From: Cladobotryum mycophilum
Taxonomy: Eukaryota; Ascomycota; Sordariomycetes; Hypocreales; Hypocreaceae
NCBI GenBank assembly: GCA_036429605.1
Contig: CM071591.1
Coordinates: 5,270,001-5,334,000, forward strand
Reading direction: 5' to 3'
Length of the DNA: 64,000 nucleotides
The notes beneath the pieces are model-generated. The model saw only the letters and a program-made list of their open reading frames with translations. It made no database searches and was not told the origin of the DNA. Of this stretch, positions 59,257 to 64,000 are shown in pieces (the stretch's first letter is position 1; the number at the start of each line of letters is the position of its first letter). Both the position numbers and the translations under genes were made by a program.

Positions 59257-60776
59257 ATGGAAAGTGGCATAGAGACAGAATCAACATCAGAATTGGATAG
59301 AGGCGCTCATAGCTCATCGCCACCAAGTACAGAGCCGGAAGCTCTCTATATATATTTTGTTTCGCGGCATTGTGGCCTTTGTGGATTCAAGATAATCGAG
59401 GGCGATGATGTTATTGCAGGTCAGGGCCCACCTTCTCTCTTTCCTGCATACGATGCAACGGCTTGCTGACTGAATCTACATAGCCAAAAGTGATGGTTCT
59501 GTCTCACACACGTCCCAACACACATTTAAGCCATGCTCAGATGACGGCGAGGTTCTGGAATACTCTTCCTGCAAACGTCCGATTCCTCACGTCGCAGACT
59601 GCTTTCGTGATGAGCATGCAACAGGCTGCCACTTGACCTGTTTCAAAACGTCATCATCTCTTCCACGGCATCAATTCATCAAGGCATTTGAGCCTACTTT
59701 TGAGTTATCGCCTCTACAACAGAGCCAGCGCAAGCAATGGCTCCAACGCCGTCTTGCCTCGCATCTTTTGCTTACGTTTTGCAAACTACCTATTGAGATC
59801 TTGCATCAGATAGCCGGATATTTTGTTTGCGAATACGCCGTGGCTATTGCTGATTCTGTATGGAAGAAGCGACAAGAAGCGTCGACCGAGTTCACCATCT
59901 CGGCACCTATACGAGCCATGCAAACGTCAATCGAAGGCAGTAACTACATCGCATCACTTACAAATGTCGTTGATGGCATAGGGGCCAACGTACCGCATCT
60001 ATCAGCGTCCGTTAACGTCGTTTATTTACAAGAAGACCAGCTAGGGGTGAGAAGGGTGTTGCTTACCAACTCGGCCGATTCACTGCCACCTATCAAGAAA
60101 GCCCGCAGTGTTTGGTAGAGGACCATCCTTATTCAAGACTCATCTGTCAGTTTCACCGCGCACACAGATGTAAGCTTTCTTTTTTCTTCTTTTTCTCCTT
60201 GCATTATTTTATCAGTCACAAATGTTGGGCTAACAGCGTATGAACAGGGTCTGAAGATTCGTAGGCTGGTATGAACAGATCCTACTGCTCGCAGCATCTC
60301 TGTCGCCTTTGACCGGCCTCAACTTCGGATAGAACATTTTCGGTTTTATGACACGGTCATTAGCCCTCGAAAATCACGTCTACCGTTACGAATGAACTCA
60401 ATAAAGTATAACACTCCAGATATCACGGGACTGTCAACGAAATGGTCAATCAATTCTCTCGTGGACTTTTACGCCCATGGATCCGAGGTTGACTTTTCTA
60501 TTTATGACTTTGATGAAAAGAGCCGTGTTCGAGGAATCTGGTTATACATGCCAATGGACAAAGGAGAAAGAATCATTGAGATATCCAAGCGGCGAGCTCA
60601 TGTGTCTGGAGTTAGCGAATACACCGCATTACTGCTCAAGAAGGAATAAAGCCCGAGTGGTATACTGGGGTTTTTGTCTCAGACGTTTTAAGCATCCGTC
60701 TTCATGGGAACTCCTAGAAGCACCGACGTCAGAGGCAGGTATAGATATTATCAGTGCTATTACTATTATTTAAGGT
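59257..60776 (+). pseudogene. Decayed paralogue of the F-box-like gene at 15885-18011
   Basis: Keeps the same exon layout as the intact gene. Exon 1 holds CGLCGFKI then a GT donor at 59419. Exon 2 holds the Cys motif, the F-box-like LPIEILHQIAGYFVCEYA and APIRAMQTSIEGSNYIASLTNV. Exon 3 starts GLKIRRLV and includes DITGLSTKWS and GERIIEIS. Breaks: a stop at 60116-60118 where the paralogue has Trp (TGG to TAG); a TGA just after GLKIRRLV; a frame change near 60640 (KKE), after which the other frame continues VVYWGFCLRRFKHPSSWELL; and loss of the last third. The two stops fit G-to-A and C-to-T change, so RIP after duplication is likely. Confidence 0.8.
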
Positions 60777-61890
60777 AACGAGAACGACCGGGGTACCCTA
60801 GTAAAGGATTACTAGCGAGATAACAGAGTGCGCCATGGCGAATAGAGCGGTGAGAGTGTTATTGCTTTGGATCAATGTATATAAATGGATGGGCGTGGAG
60901 GGGAGTATGTCATATGATTGGCTGAAAATGTAAAGTTGTGATCGAGTTTCTTGATTGTCTTGCTGATTGTCAAAGATGGAATGATTCCAAATCTCTACTT
61001 GAGAGAGATGTCAAATCTTTTCGTATCTAGAATCATTTGTGCTTGTTTCAATATCGAGAGCAAGAATCATTGAGAAACATGGATGCAATGGGCCTATTCG
61101 TCAAACTACCCCCTCGTTGCTCTTGATGTTGTGCCCTAGACCCACACCGAAGCTTTGGCTGCTAGATCTGCACGCCCGCAGGGTTTTATACGATGATTTT
61201 ATTCCTCTTGGATAGACATGGACGGACCTGTAGGCACGGACCGCCTTGGAACATGGAAAGCAACATCTAAGGCATGGCAGAGTACTAAGGCAGATTGGGA
61301 CTAGGTAGGTAGTCGACGTCGTTTTTGTTGCGTTGGATGTCTCTTTCAGTCATCATCAACTTGTTTATTGCTTTTTATACAGCAGAATAATAACTGTTAA
61401 TCTTACATCCTATGGTCAATTACAATTGGAGAGTCACTCACAATGTCGCTTTCGGTCAACCAGGCGGTTATAGACTGGCCGGCGGCAAATCCGAATGCAA
61501 AATGGGGGGCAAAGTCAGCATCCAATGGTAAACCCAGAGAATCTTTCGACAAGAGCGTAAATTTGAAGGCTACTGTATCGACGATATTATGATCAACATG
61601 CCGGCTCAATGAAGGAAAGGTATGGGAGGAGGATAATCGCCCCAGACTCTCACCCTACCTGGTTAGCACATCGGTCCCATAGCAATATTCGTTTTGCTTG
61701 GCAAGACCTCGTGCATATGTCAGGCTTAGTTTACGGAAAGAATTCAAGTAGTAAATCGGGTCATGAGAGTTTATTCATTTCTCCTCTCTTTTTATCTCCT
61801 TCAGATCCCTAGCATAAGTATATACCTTGAACCCTCAAAACAGATAAACGGTATACATGAAAAATAGCGATATGTGATTAGTCTCAATCT
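60777..61890. other. Intergenic; one weak small frame
   Basis: No clear gene. A 68-codon frame on the minus strand (61609-61403) has protein-like composition but no motif, and could be a last exon of something I cannot assemble. Confidence 0.35.
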
Positions 61891-62667
61891 TCAGATTCCC
61901 GAATTATCCGTGAGAAATTGGCGAAACTTAGAGACGCTCGTGTAAACACCTGGGTATCTCTCTGCCCCACAGCCAAATCCCCACGATACAACGCCAATCA
62001 GCAGATTTGCATCAGTATCAACGAGCGGACCGCCACTATCGCCTTGGCAAGAATCCTTCCCACCCTCAAAAAAGCCTGCGCAAAACATAGAATCGGTAAG
62101 TGGTGCGCCTTGACTCTGATAATTTCTATCGCATTGATCACGGTTAAGAACGGACTCGTTGAGATATTGGAGAGTGCTTGGGCTCGGGCCGCCGCTCCAT
62201 AGCCCACCCCAACCACTCACAACGCATGGAGTCCCTTCATCAGGAAGCCCTGCCCCTGCATCAGCGAGCCCAATAGGTTCAACTCCAGGTCCAAATTTCA
62301 GATCATTAACAAGTGTAAGAATGGCAATGTCACTGTCAATTGTGACTGAGCTATAGTTTGGATGCGTGTTTATCGCCGATACGTGGACGAGTTGCCCTCC
62401 ATCATGACTATCATCGCTTCCAGCACGAATATTAAGATGTTGCGGGCTCCATCCCCAAACGCAATGGGCAGCAGTAACAATGTGTTTCGGACCAATGATA
62501 GACCCTCCACAGAAATGCGCGCCCAAAAGCTGGAGGCTAACCTGGTAGGGGAAGTCGATGATGTTGCCATCTTGCCCGCCGACGATTTCATCTGCTCTCG
62601 GCACGACGGCTGCCAAAGTCAAGGCAGCCGTGCTAATAATTGAAATGGTGTGTGTGTGAAGATGCAT
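61891..62667 (-). CDS. Secreted trypsin-like serine protease (S1A)
   Basis: Cleaves proteins after Lys or Arg outside the cell. Single exon, 258 residues. Signal peptide (MHLHTHTISIISTAALTLAA), a short propeptide ending about PRADE, then IVGGQDG, the classic activated N-terminus. Triad: His in TAAHC, Asp in DSDIAIL, Ser in GDSGGP. The Asp in KDSCQGDSGGP is the S1-pocket residue of true trypsins. Cysteines are in standard places. Trypsins of this type are common in insect- and plant-associated fungi. Confidence 0.93.
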   Translation of the reverse strand: MHLHTHTISIISTAALTLAAVVPRADEIVGGQDGNIIDFPYQVSLQLLGAHFCGGSIIGPKHIVTAAHCVWGWSPQHLNIRAGSDDSHDGGQLVHVSAINTHPNYSSVTIDSDIAILTLVNDLKFGPGVEPIGLADAGAGLPDEGTPCVVSGWGGLWSGGPSPSTLQYLNESVLNRDQCDRNYQSQGAPLTDSMFCAGFFEGGKDSCQGDSGGPLVDTDANLLIGVVSWGFGCGAERYPGVYTSVSKFRQFLTDNSGI

Positions 62668-62977
62668 TGTAAAAATAGATGGAGTTGAGAACTGTGATAG
62701 GTTAAAACATTAAAGAGTAAGCTAATGCCCAAGAACAGTGAGTGTTGTTGTTTCTATCGTTGTTCTATATGTTTCCAAATACATCGACAGAGCATAGTGG
62801 TTGCCGGTCAATTTATGTGTCGATTCTACTCCTATCTCCTCGAGTGCGTTAAGGCTCCATCGATGTACCTGCCCCACAACGCGCTCGTTACTAGCGCGTT
62901 ACTTCGCGATACCTACAGAACGTAAACAAAATAACTCACACCAAAATCCTCATATAAAGGATTAATACAAAGTTCTA
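62668..62977. other. Spacer with an inverted repeat ahead of the piggyBac gene
   Basis: Contains AACGCGCT and AGCGCGTT as an inverted repeat around 62878-62900, and a TTAA at 62849-62852 that could mark the left end of a piggyBac element, since piggyBac inserts at TTAA. The other end is outside the window, so the limit is not proved. Confidence 0.4.
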
Positions 62978-64000
62978 ATGGACTCACAACATATCGCCGT
63001 AACAAACCTCTTTGATGATGAATTACTTATTAGATTAGACCACTGCGCCCGGGAGCAGCCAGCTGATAACACCTGCCGACCTACATTTGAGCCAACAAGT
63101 GATCACGGCACCGTATTTGAGCCTCTTGTTATTACTGAACGCGACCCTCAAATCAAGGACCTACCCTCAAGCCCGTTGTACCTTTTCCAGCATTTTCTAC
63201 CTGAAAACCTAGTAGACAAATGGGTTAGATATACAAATGAAGGGCCAATTCCTGGACCAGAAGGTCCTGCTTCAAAGCGGTCACGAAAGCTTGATTGGAG
63301 ACCAACCTCTAGGTCAGAAGTATATATCTGGCTTGGTATTATGATTTATATAGGATTACACAGGGAAAATCGCATCAGAGACCACTGGGTAACTTCTACA
63401 TCAAAGTCTCAACACCCTAATCACCCTATTATCAAATTTATGTCATTTGACCGCTTCCATCAGCTTCTACGGCGGCTTCGAACCTTTAACCCTAATGACA
63501 ACACCAACAATAGCTTTGCCCGCATTGATGAGTGGTCTCAACACATACAAGATGCATCGTTAGCTCTCTATAAGCCAGGCACAAATATAGCTGTAGATGA
63601 GTGTATGATCCGCTTCACAGGGAGGTCTCGCGAGACAACGACCGTCAGGACTAAGCCAACGCCCACAGGCTTCAAAGTGTGGGCTCTCGCACAACGAGGC
63701 TATTTCCTACGGTGGCTTTGGCACACACCCAGCTCAACCTACGGCTCTACAGGCACAAGAAAGAGAAAGAGAAATACAGAGGGTTTAATTTCTCTTAACC
63801 CGACACAGAGCGTGGTCCCTGCCCTAGTAAATCTACTGCCAGGTGCCAATTATCACGTCTTTCTAGATAACCTCTTTTCCTCGCCGAATCTTTTCCTCGC
63901 CCTTCGCCAGCGAGGTAACGGGGCTACAGGCACCTGCCGTACCAACTGTGGCCTGAATCAACGCCTTGTACAATATAAGGCTGATGATAATAAGGCTGCT
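62978..64000 (+). CDS. PiggyBac-type transposase, 3' end beyond the window
   Basis: DDE transposase of the piggyBac family (DDE_Tnp_1_7). Open from ATG 62978 to the window end, 341 codons without a stop. Family motifs: LYLFQHFLPENLV at the N-terminal side, YIWLGIMIYIGLHR, Asp 207 in AVDECMIRFTGR, and Asp 297 in YHVFLDNLFSSPNLF. The third catalytic Asp and the C-terminal Cys-rich domain would lie past 64000. There is no RIP signature, so the copy looks young and may be active. Confidence 0.88.
   Translation, partial: MDSQHIAVTNLFDDELLIRLDHCAREQPADNTCRPTFEPTSDHGTVFEPLVITERDPQIKDLPSSPLYLFQHFLPENLVDKWVRYTNEGPIPGPEGPASKRSRKLDWRPTSRSEVYIWLGIMIYIGLHRENRIRDHWVTSTSKSQHPNHPIIKFMSFDRFHQLLRRLRTFNPNDNTNNSFARIDEWSQHIQDASLALYKPGTNIAVDECMIRFTGRSRETTTVRTKPTPTGFKVWALAQRGYFLRWLWHTPSSTYGSTGTRKRKRNTEGLISLNPTQSVVPALVNLLPGANYHVFLDNLFSSPNLFLALRQRGNGATGTCRTNCGLNQRLVQYKADDNKAA

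Overview
The window comes from a filamentous ascomycete. Genes have many short GT-AG introns (46-115 nt). Gene islands of normal base composition alternate with very AT-rich blocks whose old transposons are full of C-to-T and G-to-A changes, as left by repeat-induced point mutation (RIP). The gene content (an NRPS, a terpene cyclase, a GH18 chitinase with a fungal cellulose-binding module, a trypsin, a conidiation-13-like protease) fits a Sordariomycete, probably Hypocreales. That placement is inference.

Layout. 1-4650: AT-rich block with the end of a small hAT-like repeat (1-174) and a RIP-decayed Pogo/Fot-type element (1657-3509). 4651-36500: main gene island. In order it holds a sesquiterpene-type cyclase, a rhodopsin-like membrane protein, an alpha/beta hydrolase, an MFS sugar-type transporter, an Asp/Glu racemase-like protein, a zinc-independent MDR oxidoreductase, an F-box-like protein, a GH18 chitinase, a class C beta-lactamase-like serine hydrolase and a 9.4 kb NRPS. 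36539-48657: one old hAT element, bounded by a perfect 8-bp target duplication, with three younger elements nested in it: an intact Pogo/Fot element, a full-length LINE (ORF1 + ORF2) and a 1.3 kb hAT-like repeat. 48660-55470: an epoxide hydrolase and a secreted HExxH protease. 55475-58427: a second hAT of the same family, heavily RIPped. 58428-64000: a broken paralogue of the F-box-like gene, a secreted trypsin and a piggyBac-type transposase that runs off the window.

How the genes may work together. Terpene cyclase, hydrolases, transporter, racemase, oxidoreductase and NRPS lie within 30 kb and resemble a secondary-metabolite neighbourhood. No cluster-specific transcription factor is visible, and the F-box-like and chitinase genes interrupt it. 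The NRPS reads T(degenerate)-C-A-T-E-C-partial C-A-T with no release domain. Its epimerase and the nearby racemase-like gene both point to D-amino acids.

Caution. Four loci (NRPS 3' end, chitinase linker, serine hydrolase exon 1, Pogo transposase) each need exactly one extra base to restore the family reading frame; three of the sites lie in obvious homopolymer runs, and for the chitinase the run is the likely site. This may be assembly error rather than gene decay. All exon models here were read by eye; phases were checked by arithmetic, but nothing was searched against a database.
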